Positions 12,230 through 23,796 of a DNA stretch of 64,000 nt are shown piece by piece. A program made the translations under genes and the position numbers. The DNA lies in assembly GCA_963920705.1 (NCBI GenBank), contig CAWUCO010000183.1, positions 772,268 through 836,267 on the forward strand. Reading direction: 5' to 3'. The first letter of the stretch is position 1. Every line of letters begins with the position of its first letter. The stretch is from Odiellus spinosus (Eukaryota; Arthropoda; Arachnida; Opiliones; Phalangiidae). The notes beneath the pieces were generated by a model that saw only the letters and a list, made by a program, of their open reading frames with translations, was not told the origin of the DNA and made no database searches.

Positions 12230-12960
12230 TTAACTCTAGAGCACTTAAATGCTTAATCGTGTTTAGTGTTTTTCTTAACGTTGGCAGCAGCGTTAACACT
12301 TTGTAAATTATTTTGTAAATTAGTAAGTTTTTTTTGTGACCTTAGTGTCACCCCATCTTATAACCTACGCGTTATAATTTTTATATTTTTAATTAACCAA
12401 TTAGGATTAATGTTTTTGGTAGTCTTAGTGTTACTCGAATCCCTATTTATAGCCTGGGAGTTATAAATTTTATATTTTTCATTAACCTTAGTGTTAATGT
12501 TTTTTTTTATGTATTTTTTGTGACCTTAGTGTTACCCCATTTTATAACCATAGCGTTATAATTTTAATATTTTTCATTAACCAATTAGTGTTAATGTTTT
12601 TTTTTTTTTTTTTTTTTTTGGTAGCCTTAGTGTTACTCGATTTTATAACCGTGGCGTTATATTTATTTTATATTTTTCATTAGCCAATTAGGGTAAATGT
12701 TTTTTTTTTTGTAACCCTATTTATAACCTGGGAGTTATAGCTTTAATATTTTTCATTATCCGCAGAGTTAGTGTTTTTTTTTTTATTTTCTTTGTGACCT
12801 TTGTGTCATCCTTTTTTTTTTTTAATTTTTGAGTTAATATTTTTATATATAACTTTTTCATTGACCTTCGTGTTAATGTGTTTTTTTTATTAACTTTCGT
12901 GTTAATGTTTTTATAAACTTTCGTGTAAATGTTTTTATATTTTTTCATTGACCTTCGTGT
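12230..12960 (+). repeat. T-rich degenerate tandem repeats
   Basis: Recurring blocks such as ACCTTAGTGTTA, CATTAACC and GCGTTATAA, with long T runs (the longest about 21 T near 12597-12619). Confidence 0.7.
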
Positions 12961-13171
12961 TAAGTGTTCTAATTATATGTGAGAGTTCGTTAAATTTGAC
13001 TATTTCGCGATACTGAATTAACATGTTTTGAGTTAACTATATTTTTTCTCTATAATATTTTATGGAGTTTTTATTTGTCGTTTTCCTTTAAAGGTTTTTT
13101 TTTTGTCTATTTTTGGTCGTATTTCCCCAAAGTTATTTCGCGGGGACGCTCAAATTTAAGTAGGGGGGAAT

Positions 13172-14268
13172 TGTAACAGTTTTTCTTGCACATGGGGCTT
13201 TGATTTTAAAATGGGTCCCATGTGTATTTAATTTTAAGAAAACTGTAATTCTTTTTAGTTGCCATGGCCCGCGCATACAGCGGCATGGTAGCAATTATAT
13301 TTTTATTTCTTATCTGGTACCCGAAGGTTGGAATCCCCTGATTATTTGTGTGTAGCTCTCGTTCGCGAAGCCCATTGTGCCACGCGCGCGGGGCTCACAT
13401 CTTTAACTATTTTTCACCGGGTCCGCTATCTTTGAAATTCTTCAAGGGATAGCGTCCGCGTCCTTTTTCTTAATGGGTCGCTTCCCAGAACTCAAGCTTT
13501 TAACTAGCTTTATTCGGGGGGAAGCGAATACCCAAAAACTATATTCTATTTTTAACTTCGCCTTGAAAAACTATTTTTAAGGAGGAGAACTTTAGGACCC
13601 GCGTTTCGGACAAGTCGTAGAAAAGAACTTGGTCGCGAAATGGTATCACGGAGGTACCGAAACTTATATATAATTTAATTTTAAACTTATTTAAAACGCT
13701 ATTTCTAATTCGCGATATCGCGGTTAGAACTAGGGAGATGGTTCCCATAGCCTTATGATGGACGCGAAGGCCGCGACAACAATTTTGACGCCTGTGCGCG
13801 TTTTGTGCGCGAAATATAATTTCGCGTGCGTTTACAACTCTCCGGTTAAATTCGTGAGTTTTCTAACATTTTATACTATCAGGGGTACCAGCCTTCAAAT
13901 CTTCTTTATTTAATTTATACATGAGTGCACCATGGTTTTATTGTCTTTATATTATTTTATTATTTGTTATATGATTAGATTATTGTTTATATTATTTATT
14001 TGGCCCATAGAGGTTTAAGGGTTTAAGCCCCAAATGGATTTTATTAAACATTTTGATATATAATCTAAATTACCCGAGTCATACCTTTATTTCATCTACT
14101 AATTATTATTTTTATCTATCTAACCAATGACAACCGCTTGCTCCTGCGAAACCCTTTTTATTTAATAACTTTTAATCTTTTAATTTTTACCCCATTTCCC
14201 CTAGACTTGGCATTTTATATCTTTAGTAGGAGCAAAACGTTTCAGGGATTTGGACGGGAAGGGTTACA
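13172..14268 (+). repeat. Probable 3' LTR (TGTAAC...GTTACA)
   Basis: A purine tract (AAGTAGGGGGGAAT) directly precedes TGTAACAG, as expected at the start of a 3' LTR, and the block ends GTTACA where the interrupted tandem unit resumes, giving a 6-bp inverted end. The first ~150 bp and a later stretch (GGGGTACCAG to GCACCATGG, about 13880-13935) are shared with the inverted copy at 24360-24845. LTR identity is inference from these borders. Confidence 0.6.
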
Positions 14269-14809
14269 AATTCCCCTTAATCTCATCGCAAGTTGCGTTA
14301 TAGAGAACCGAAACTAAATGTGAATAGTCAGTGGATGACCCAGAATTTTTGCGTTTATGGGAGTTGATAGTTATAGCATAAGAATCATAAGTATTTCATA
14401 TTGAAGTTAGATTAATTGGGATTGAAGGCAATCTGATAAAATAAACATAGTACGTCAAACGTAATTAGAAATTAGTCAATATTCACCTTTCTGCCTTTTT
14501 TTCTAATTTTTCTCTCAACATTGAGAAATCAGGACTTATTTACAAGGTATTACGTATTTCTTGCACGATATTCAGTTAAATTTTTGAGATTTATCTACAT
14601 AAAATGGCTGTCTTTTGTTACAATAATGATTTACCTTCATTTTAGAGTAAACACAAACATACCCAGCAAACACAAATCATCCCATGGATATCCAAATTAG
14701 ATCCATTTGTCCCAGGTTGGTCATATCCAAAAATCCCAAAAATAAAACGTTGCGGGGATATCTAGCATATGTCCAAATGTCCAAGGCTCACTATATCCAA
14801 ATATCCAAT

Positions 14810-15900
14810 CTAATTGTCGGCTCAGAGACATCCATATTGTATCCAAATATCCACGGCTGAAAACATCCACATTTCCAAAATAAATGTAGTCTCAGAGACA
14901 TCCATATTGTATCCAAATATCCACGGCTTTCAATATCCACATATCCAAAATAAATGTAGACTCAGAGACATCCATGTGGTATCCAAATATCCACAGCTTT
15001 CAACATCCACATATCCAAAATAAATGTAGTCTCAGAGACGTACACATTTCATCCAAATATCCACGGCTTTCAACATCCACATATTCAAAATAAATGTAGT
15101 CTCAGAGACGTACACATTTCATCCAAATATCCACGGCTGAAAATATCCACATATCCAAAATAAATGTAGTCTCAGAGACATCCATATTGTATCCAAATAT
15201 CCACGGCTTTCAACATCCACATATTCAAAATAAATGTAGTCTCAGAGACGTACACATTTCATCCAAATATCCACGGCTGAAAACATCCACATATCCAAAA
15301 TAAATGTAGTCTCAGAGACATCCGTATTGTATCCAAATATCCACGGCTTTCAACATCCACATATCCAAAATAAATGTAGTCTCAGAGACGTACACATTTC
15401 ATCCAAATATCCACGGCTGAAAACATCCATATATCCAAAATAAATGTAGTCTCAGAGACGTACACATTTAATCCAAGGCTGAAAACATCCATATATCCAA
15501 AAACCAATGTAGTCTTAAAGACGTACACATTTTATCCAAATATCCACGGCTGAAAACATCCACATATCCAAAATAAATGTAGTCTCAGAGACATCCGTAT
15601 TGTATCCAAATATCCACGGCTTTCAACATCCACATATCCAAAATAAATGTAGTCTCAGAGACGTACACATTTTATCCAAATATCCAAGGCTGAAAACATC
15701 CACATATCCAAAAACAAATGCAGTCTCAGAGACGTACACATTCTATCCAAATATCCACTGCTGACAATATTCCACGTATTAAAAATAAATATAGTGTAAG
15801 GGACATCCTCATTTTATCCCAATATACAAGGGTCACAACATCCATATATCCAAAATAAATGTAGCTCAGAGACGTGCACATTTTATCCAAATATCCACGG
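14810..15900 (+). repeat. 70-bp tandem array, about 15 copies
   Basis: Units contain AAATGTAGTCTCAGAGAC, ATCCAAATATCCACGGCT and CAACATCCACAT. Two variants interleave at two sites: CATCCATATTGT versus GTACACATTTCA, and CTTTCAACATCC versus CTGAAAACATCC. The array lies in the left part of the TA-flanked TIR element. Confidence 0.9.
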
Positions 15901-16423
15901 ATCCTAAATCAATATCGTCTTCCAGAACTCCACACGTACCCGGCCGGAGCACTGTGTATCTCAGAGCTCTGGGACGCTATTAAACAGATATATAGATCAT
16001 CTAGATGAATTACATCTGGACTACAGCCACTTAATTAATAGCAAGGAAAAATACTATAAGCGGTAGCATAACGGACGCCTCGGTAAGCCTCCCTGAACGC
16101 AACGGATTGGTCAATTTGCATACTTTATTAAAGAATAAGGAAATCTTCTGTGGGGCGTGCGAAAACTTGTTGCTCTTTATTAAAGCTTACATATATATTA
16201 GAACAGTAAAGAGAAACTTCCCATTCTAAGTGTAATTATTAAGCTAATCAGAAACAAATTTTTGGGAGCAACATTGTTTTTAAGCACGGAGCTTCTACTC
16301 CTCTCCTTTATTCTCCACGCTCCTATAGCCGTAATTTACTCTGTACAAGACGACCTAAGACGACTAAGTTCGCCATTTTTGAGGGAAACCTAAGGCGAGA
16401 AGGAAAGACATCGTTGTAAGCTT

Positions 16424-16716
16424 GCCGGGAGTGGTGGCGCACTCCTGTAAACTGGCGTCTCAGTGGCAAGGTCTGGGTGTTGTCCTGCTCGAATCGCAGG
16501 TCCCTTGCCCATAGGGAGTGTTGCGAATGGTCCGCGACGGAATGGTCCTTCCTCTTCCCCATTCCCATCTCCTTCCGTCGCGTGGGCAATTCCCAGTCTT
16601 AATCCCTGCGTAGTTACTTACCATAACTGAGTTGCTCAAGGCCTTACGCCTTGGCGCCATACCTGGTTCGCAATCGCGACCGCTGTCCGGGCGTAAAGAC
16701 GTTACGTTACACGCCG

Positions 16717-16750
<34 letters not shown>
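16424..16750 (+). mobile_element. SINE with 7SL-like 5' head, poly(A) tail and 14-bp target duplication
   Basis: Flanked by ATCGTTGTAAGCTT on both sides (16410-16423 and 16751-16764), ending in about 34 A. The head (GCCGGGAGTGGTGGCGCACT, then CCTGTAA) closely resembles the start of vertebrate 7SL RNA/Alu and includes an A-box-like TGGCGCACTCC. A B-box-like GCTCGAATCGC lies at about 16488-16498 in a possible 5-bp T-stem (CCTGC/GCAGG). Insertion was presumably by LINE machinery. The frames open here in the minus strand are by-products. A tRNA-derived head is the alternative. Confidence 0.85.
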
Positions 16751-16753
<3 letters not shown>

Positions 16754-17499
16754 GTTGTAAGCTTAAAATATTATGAATTTTCGTTTTTTCTAATTGTTTT
16801 ATTTTTTATTTTAGCTTTGTATTGAACTGATTTTGGATCTTCTAAAAAGGTAAAATATTTTTAAACTGTATTATATATATTATAAGCCTACGAAAAAACG
16901 GGTTAAGCCCAATAAGCCGCCTCCTATTCCGTTAGAGGAAATATGCATTTTTGGCCTAGGCTTAGGAAAGCCTGCCTGGCGAAAGCTGGGCAGCGTGACC
17001 GGCAACGTGGTTTTTCTTAATAAATTTCTCGTTTTCGCTCGTGTTTTTAATTGGGTTGTTATTTTGAATATAGTGTGTTTCTGTAGCTTGATGGATATTT
17101 TATTCTTATATTATTTATTATTAAACTAATAAAAGTTCAATTTTCTAGCCAACTGTGTAAGAGATTACGACAAATATGGACATTGAAAAATTTATCAAAT
17201 ATTGGTTTCGTCACTCTCCAACACGCTTGCGAACAAAGAATATTACTGGTTGACTGATTTATTGTGAAATAAAATGGCCTTGCCTCTTTTGGTTTTATTT
17301 AAATTGTTAACATAATTTTTTTAAATTTAATCATGATTATAAAGAACTTTAATTAAAAATGAGATCACTGACATCGAATTGAGATATTCAAGATTTTAAG
17401 AGTTATGACTGAAAAAGAGGTTTGGCAAAAAACTCCTAAAATTTGAATGCTTATGTCTCATTTCTAATTAAATTTGGAATTAAAGAATTATGTGCATAT

Positions 17500-17790
17500 C
17501 GCTTTCCAATAGATGTTCAAACGCTTTCCATACAATATCCTACAGATGTTCACAAATCTCCATAAAATATCCAATAGACATTCAATAATTCTCCATAAAA
17601 AATCCAATGGACGTTCAATCATTCTCCATAAGAAATCCAATAGGCGTTCATACAATCTCCATAAAAAATCCAATAAACGTTCACACATTTTCCATAAAAT
17701 ATCCAATAGACGTTCACACATTTTCCATAAAATGTCCAATAAACGTTCACACATTTTCCATAAAATATCCAATAGACATCCAGTAAGAAT
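17500..17790 (+). repeat. 33-bp tandem array, about 8-9 copies
   Basis: Units follow GACGTTCACACATTTTCCAT, AAAATATCCAATA. Since 33 is a multiple of 3, both strands show open frames with 11-residue repeats; these are artefacts of the array. Confidence 0.9.
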
Positions 17791-18668
17791 TCCTTATTTA
17801 TCCATTAGAGGTCCCTGTTACATTCAAGCTTATACTCCAAATGTCCACTGGACATCCTCTTAAGTATGTTCAAAGTCCAGAAAAATGTCCAGGACATGTG
17901 AAATAAACATCCCCATAAATAATATTTTTGGTCCAAATAATATCTCTTCGATGTCCAAAAAAAATATTTTCTACATCCATTGCACAACTAAAACGCTGAC
18001 ATTTGGATGTCTAAAAAATATCTAATGAACAGAATCCATGGATATATAGATATCTCAAGGACATATCAAACATACATGGGTGATATCCAGTAGATATTCA
18101 TGGGATCAGTTCGTGTTTGCTGGGTAACTCTATAATAACCAACTTCTATTAAAGTTATAAATCTATCAAAGTTTGGTGTAGGGAAATTTTAGCGCGGGAT
18201 TATATTTGAAACGAATGTTACTATAAAATAAGTAACTGACACGGTACGTTTGCAATACATTATCTGTTGTTTGAAGATAGGTTTGTGTAATAGAAATCAT
18301 TAATCAATTATATTTTTTATAACAATTCTGTGCATGTAGAAATGTAATTTTATAAACGTGCTATTACTCTCATAGCGAGGTTCGCCGTAAAGATCAGAAA
18401 CTAAAACTTAAAAGTCAGTGGATGACCCAGAATATTAGCGTTTAGGGGAGTTGTTAGTTAAAACATAAAAAGCATATAAGTATCTCACAGTGAAGTTAAA
18501 TATTGGGATTGAAAGCAGTCCACTTCTAAAGTAAACGTAGTACGTCAAACACAATTAAAAATCTAAGGCGGTCAGTCAATATTCATTTTTCTACGTTTTT
18601 CCCATATTTCACTCAACATCGAGGAATCAGGACTTATTTTCAAGGTACTACGTATTTCTTAGTAGTAG

Positions 18669-18971
18669 CAAGAAGGATCAGATAAGGAGAGGAAAAGTGG
18701 GAACGGCGCGGTTCCTACTGCGTCGGCCTAAACTCCCACTCTGGGAGAACGGGAGACAGACGGGGGTAGAGATGCTTCGTGGTAAATTGTTGTCACGTGG
18801 GTAAAACGGATCCTTTATGAGACGCGTAGTAGCCGACGACGCTAGCGACCACGTGACAACAGTTTACCTCTAGAATTTCCTATCCCCCCTTTTCACCCGA
18901 GTGGGAGGTTGGCTCTTCTCTCTCTAACTCAACGCAGCCCCACTTTTCCTCTCCTTATCTGATCCTTCTTG
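18669..18971. mobile_element. 303-bp MITE, TIR CAAGAAGGATCAGATAAGGA, 7-bp target duplication
   Basis: Terminal inverted repeats of about 32 bp match at both ends. GTAGTAG flanks both sides (18662-18668, 18972-18978). It interrupts copy 2 of the 620-bp unit. No coding capacity. Confidence 0.9.
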
Positions 18972-19953
18972 GTAGTAGATATGTAGTAAACTTGTCGAGA
19001 CATTTCTTCCATTGTTAGAAGAATGATTTACCTTCATTTTAGCTAAACACAAATATAACTCTATAATAAGCAAGTTATATTAAAGTTATAAATCTATCCA
19101 AGTTTGGCATAGGGAAACTTAATGGCGGGATTATGTTTGAAACGAATGTAACAACAAAATAAGTAAGTGGCACGATAGTTATGTAATAAATTTAATTCTA
19201 TTGTTTGAAGATGGGTTTGTCGTGTATTATAATTCATTAATCAATTCTGCTATTAACAACAATTATATTCATGTCGAAACATAACTTTGAAAAAGTCCCC
19301 TTAATCCCATCGCAAGTTGCACAGTAGAGAATAGAAACTAAAACTAAGAGGTCAGTGGGAGGCCGTAAAATTTAGCGTTACAAGAGTTGTTAGTTATAAC
19401 ATAAGAAACATATAAGTATCTCACATTGAAGTTAAATTAATTGGGATTGAATTTAGTCGTCTGATAAAATCAACGTAGTACGTCAAACTTAATTAGAAGT
19501 CTAAGGCGGTCAGTCTATATGGACATTTCTGCCCTTTTTGCTTATTTTCAACTCAACATTGAAGAATCAAGACTTATTTACAAGGTATTACGTATTTCTT
19601 GGACGATATTTATTTAAATTATTGAGATTTCTTACAAAACATTAAGGCTAGTTTTCGATTAGTGCGTTAGAATCGTGCCTGAAATAAGTTTACGTCGATT
19701 TAACATTATCCTAAATGGATAAAATCCTGTTAATAAACTAGGCCTTTGGGAAATTTATAAACTGACTTTTTGGGGAATGATGTCTTTTTAAGAAGTTACT
19801 TAAAGATAAAAAATCAATATTAAATACAAATAATATGACATCTTTTTTCAGTTGTAATCAAACCTAGTTGAAATGTCGCGTAAGTTATTAAACACATATT
19901 TTTAAACACATAAGTAAAAAAAATAATTTTTTCCAATAACGTTAATTTTACAG

Positions 19954-22089
19954 AGCTACAGAGATTCCTAACGTCAAACTTCATTAAAATGAAGCTTAAC
20001 GAGTCCGGAAAAGAGAAAGACGTTCCAAAAACGAAGATGTACACTATGGATACGCTATTTTTAAAAATTGTCGGGTACGCTAGCCAACAGCCGCCAGACA
20101 AATTTAAGCACTTATTCCCCGAAAACGAGGAAGAGGTTGACAACATGTCCCACAAAACAATAAAGCCATTTTCTTGGTACCCGATCATTCACGGCGCGGT
20201 CAATGAGTAAGTTTAGGGTCTAGTGTGTGGGCTGTCATAAATTTGAATCATTTTTTACAGCACGAAAAGAAGCGCGCAAGTTAACAGCCACGCCAAGGCT
20301 TTTGCAAAATTCGTTTTTAAAACTATATTGAAGAAGGAGGAAAGCGAATTCGTTGACGTAATTATCGCGTTGATAATAAAATTATTTGGTAATGCTTCGT
20401 TTTATAAAGGAGAAGCCTTCTTTATAAAGCGTATCTTCAATTTTCATATAGATGCGCGCTTCGGGGTCAAGATCAGAAACTCTAAATTAAGCGACGAAAT
20501 TCTACAAAGATTTAACCATTTCAGAACAACTAACGAAATATGGAAAAGAAAAATTTGTTTACCGGACAATTTATTAACAGTTTTCAAGTTCGCCGGGAGT
20601 GAGTCAGAACCAGACCCAAGATTCGCCGAGCCTGGTAATATAAATAAATATTATTAAATTAATTCAAACAGCTATTTCAAGCCAAACGCGAAAATTGTAC
20701 AGTTGAAGGTATTGCACTGCTTCGACTGCATAATTTTAACTCAATATTTTTGCACTGATGAATTTCTATTTATTTCATAACACGTCATTTATTCATTTGA
20801 CGCTAAAAATTAAACATTGAAAGGCAGCGCTGGGAACGCAACTAAATAAGGTTGCGATTAGCGCGATGCCTTTTAATGTACAAAATTTCGCGTTGGAATT
20901 AAAACTGGTATATGAATTTTCGTTTAAATTCTATATTAATTGTTCTCTCCCAGAAGCTACGGATGACGAGGAGGAAGAGGAAACTCGGGATGATCTGGAT
21001 ATCAGTTGCTGCTCTCAATTATCACAAATGAAATTCATGAATCTTATTTGCCAGATTCCAGAAAACTGGAATTGGAGAATGAAAAACGGAAGGTAAATAA
21101 TTGTACGAGCGCTTTACGCAAAACATTCTAGTCAAAGGCAGCGCGGATCAAAACTGCTAAAATGTATCGCGCCCAACGCAATGTTTTGGCGTTGATGAAT
21201 TTGTCTCTAAAATATCTATTCATATTTTAGCATTTGCAAAAGAAAAAAAAACAAGTACTGAAAGATTTGGCTAGCGTCAATAGAGAAATTGCCGCGAGTG
21301 ATAACGTCATCAAAAGATTAAACAACGCGATAGAAAGAGAAAGAAAAAATACATAAATAACTGAAACGATCAGGAATGTCATAGGGGAAGACGCATGTAA
21401 GGAAAAAATGAAGGACATATTATTGACGCTACCACTATTAGAACAGATCAGGAAAAAAATGGGAGTCGAGACTCTGATGGAAATGGCACTCAAGACCGGA
21501 ACGAAATACGGTATCGTAAACGATGTTTTTTATATATATTATTCCATAACATATATTTTTCAACAGGAATTAAGCAAGGCATCTCCGATTAAGCAAGTGC
21601 GAACGCGGAAGGAGATGAGGCACAAAATAAAATAAAAAGTACAGTTGCAGAAGTTGACGCGGACCGAGAGGAGGCAGAAAATGGAATACACATTACTGGT
21701 GCAATACTGGACACGGAACGACACGAGCAAGATAATGAAATAAATATTACTGGTGCAGTACTGGACAAGGAAGGACAGGAGAAGGATAATGTAATAGAAA
21801 TTACAGGAGCAGGAGGGGACGTGGGAAAAATCACCACAGCCAATGGTCTCCTGAATGGAGCGGTCAGAAGTATTGAATATTGTAAGTAACTAAAGATATT
21901 ATTATTGAGAGGGCATTTGTTAATATAAATTTTCTTTAAGTATCTCCAAATCGCGAACCACTAACGTTATTGAACTCAAATAATGATTCGGCCGATGAAG
22001 AAATCGATCATTTATACGCAAAGAGGAGGAGGCTAGCTAACGAATCAGAAAATCTAGAGCCATGGGAAGAGGAATTGTCAAAGGTTTAA
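19954..22089 (+). pseudogene. Broken seven-exon gene, acidic coiled-coil nuclear-type protein, family unknown
   Basis: Exons by splice consensus: 19954-20206, 20261-20634, 20672-20708, 20954-21092, 21231-21510, 21567-21881, 21941-22089. The product would have a mixed N-terminal region, an acidic run (D/E) at the start of exon 4, a charged coiled coil through exons 4-5, a polar exon 6 with repeated ITGA, and a terminal KRRRL, which may be a nuclear signal. Exons 5-7 join in phase. Damage: a frameshift in exon 4 near 21026; in-frame TAA at 21354-21356 and at 21590-21592, each one C-to-T change from CAA; and exon 2 to exon 3 phases that do not agree. The frame is open upstream of the ATG at 19989 to a plausible acceptor, so a 5' exon may lie further left. 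AATAAA occurs at about 22274. No domain recognised. Assembly error could explain part of the damage. Confidence 0.55.
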
Positions 22090-22876
22090 TTTTTTTGAAG
22101 AAAGTAGCGCTCAAAAACGTTCTTGCAAATACTTGTTAAGTAAACAAAAAACCAAAAACTATATATATATATTCCTAAAAATGTGATAAACCGATTTTGT
22201 GTACTTAAAGTTAAAGAAAAACATAAATTCTTGAAATATAACGAAAATGTTAAAAAATTAAGTGCTTATATTAATAAAAAATATATTTTGTAAAATAAAA
22301 TATATATATTACAAGATTGTGTAGGCTAATATATTGTAGTAAGTGGAAAGACGAAGGGATAATAACGATACCTTCTATTTCACATTAGTCAGCGCAAGGA
22401 AAAAATTAACGATTATTGCTTATTTTTTCTCTAATATGCAGACTGGTTCAGATAAAGAACAATAGCTTCTATGGAGGGGTAAAAGTGCGTCGGGCTCGTG
22501 TTAATATAGTTCTTTTCAAACTCGAGCGTGAGACATTTGGAAAAAAACGATTTGAAAGCGCTGAATATCTGCGTTCATACTAAGTCTTAAAACCAGATTT
22601 AAACCGTTTCCAAAGGTTTCGTTATAGAGTCGTGTGAACATGAAACCGTCTTTTGTCGAATTGATTTGTTTCGATTTCTCCAAACTGAATCGGGAACCAC
22701 TTTCATACCGATTCGATTTGACCAACCGATGGATTTAGCTACAATAAATCTATTTATTAAGACAATGTGTGAACACACGACGCATAGAACGAATCCTAAT
22801 GTTTTGAATATCTTTTTTATTTTACCTTTCCAAACCGATTAAGAAATGCTAGTGTGAACTTACCTAATATTATATA
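22090..22876. other. AT-rich spacer, no gene seen
   Basis: Contains the putative 3' untranslated region of the preceding gene and a stretch near 22840 (GCTAGTGTGAACTTA) resembling an end of the MITE family seen at 47840 and 50097. Confidence 0.4.
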
Positions 22877-23796
22877 TACAAAAACGTTGTTTTGCTTCGC
22901 ACTTCAAAAAAGTGCATTTATAGGTAAGAATTTCAAACCCGTGAAGGGACAGAAATTATAAATTCACAGTGAGAGAAATATGAAAGTCACAGTCTAAGAA
23001 ATCATAAAGCTATAATTATTATACAAAAACGTTGTTTTGCTTCGCACTTCAAAAATGTGCATTTAAAGGTTAGAATTTCAAACCCGTGAAGGGACAGAAA
23101 TTATAAATTCACAGTGAAAGAAATATGAAAGTCACAGTCTAAGAAATCATAAAGCTATAATTATAATAATTAATATGAATAAAAAATTTACAAAAAAATG
23201 ACGTATAAATTCGGCCTATCGAAACTTTTACTTATGTAGATTTAATGATTAGAAACTTTATAAAGAGGCGAATGTTTCCTTTTACTAACTGAAAACTGCA
23301 ACCATCCATCCTAACAACTAAACATTTTAAAAACGCGGGCAGGAACTATTTGGTATTATGCTATTCTACCTTTCCACGCATAGTTGGCTTTTAGTTACCC
23401 TTACCAAGAGTGAATTCTACAAAAGAATGATTTCTGCATAATTTAAAGTTTCGATAGGCCGAATTTATACGTCATTTTTTTGTAAATTTTTTATTCATAT
23501 TAATTATTATAATTATAGCTTTATGATTTCTTAGACTGTGACTTTCATATTTCTTTCACTGTGAATTTATAATTTCTGTCCCTTCACGGGTTTGAAATTC
23601 TAACCTTTAAATGCACATTTTTGAAGTGCGAAGCAAAACAACGTTTTTGTATAATAATTATAGCTTTATGATTTCTTAGACTGTGACTTTCATATTTCTC
23701 TCACTGTGAATTTATAATTTCTGTCCCTTCACTGGTTTGAAATTCTTACCTATAAATGCACTTTTTTGAAGTGCGAAGCAAAACAACGTTTTTGTA
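22877..23796. mobile_element. Fold-back element, 352-bp arms
   Basis: Arms 22877-23228 and 23445-23796 are inverted and nearly identical, around a 216-bp loop. Outer ends are TACAAAAACGTTGTTTTGCT and its inverse. Each arm holds a tandem duplication of about 150 bp (TTGCTTCGCACTTC recurs at 22890s and 23040s). No coding frame. The long near-identical arms with internal tandem copies fit the fold-back class. Confidence 0.9.

Larger units (their letters stand above)
10066..14268 (+). mobile_element. LTR retrotransposon remnant inserted in a tandem unit
   Basis: This segment interrupts copy 1 of the 620-bp unit. Its right end is an LTR-like block (13172-14268) preceded by a polypurine tract. No 5' LTR, gag or pol is visible, so this is a non-autonomous or deleted copy. 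The interior contains an ~84-bp direct duplication (about 10897-10957 and 10981-11045) and a T-rich tandem region (12230-12960) in which blocks such as CTTAGTGTTA recur. Small frames at 10952-11305, 11396-11593 and 11626-11862 have no recognisable domains. Confidence 0.6.
14662..18124. mobile_element. 3.46 kb TIR element with TA target duplication
   Basis: Left end CCCAGCAAACACAAA; right end TTCGTGTTTGCTGGG. It interrupts the tandem unit precisely at CATAACTCT, leaving TA on each side, so the target duplication is 2 bp. Subterminal sequence is rich in CATCCA/ATCCAAATATCC motifs: a 70-bp array on the left and a 33-bp array on the right. No transposase was found, so it is non-autonomous. A SINE sits inside at 16424-16750. 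TA duplication suggests Tc1/mariner-type integration, but the termini and long arrays are unusual for that group and I could not name the family. Confidence 0.8.
9838..19640 (+). repeat. Three tandem ~620-bp units, disrupted by insertions
   Basis: Each unit starts near AATGATTTACCTTCATTTTA. After removal of the insertions, copy 1 is 9838-10065 plus 14269-14623 (~583 bp), copy 2 is 14624-14661, 18127-18668 and 18979-19016 (~619 bp), and copy 3 is 19017 to about 19640. Landmarks such as ATAATAACCAACTT, AGTACGTCAAAC and GGACTTATTT recur in order in each. Related dispersed fragments occur at 38160-38250 and 38575-38980. The units have no coding frame. Confidence 0.8.

Noticed and set aside
12721-12948. 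Lys-rich minus frame
   Set aside because: Translation of the T-rich tandem region; low complexity.
14814-15023. Frame with repeated His-rich units as a possible zinc-binding protein
   Set aside because: It is the 70-bp array read in one frame; later units break it.
14810-15900. CRISPR-like array
   Set aside because: Units are contiguous with no unique spacers, the unit is 70 bp, and the setting is a eukaryotic transposon.
16323-16660. Two minus-strand frames rich in Arg
   Set aside because: They lie in the SINE (16424-16750) and its flank; composition comes from the GC-rich SINE body.
17488-17863. Frames with 11-residue repeats on both strands
   Set aside because: Produced by the 33-bp array, whose length is a multiple of three.
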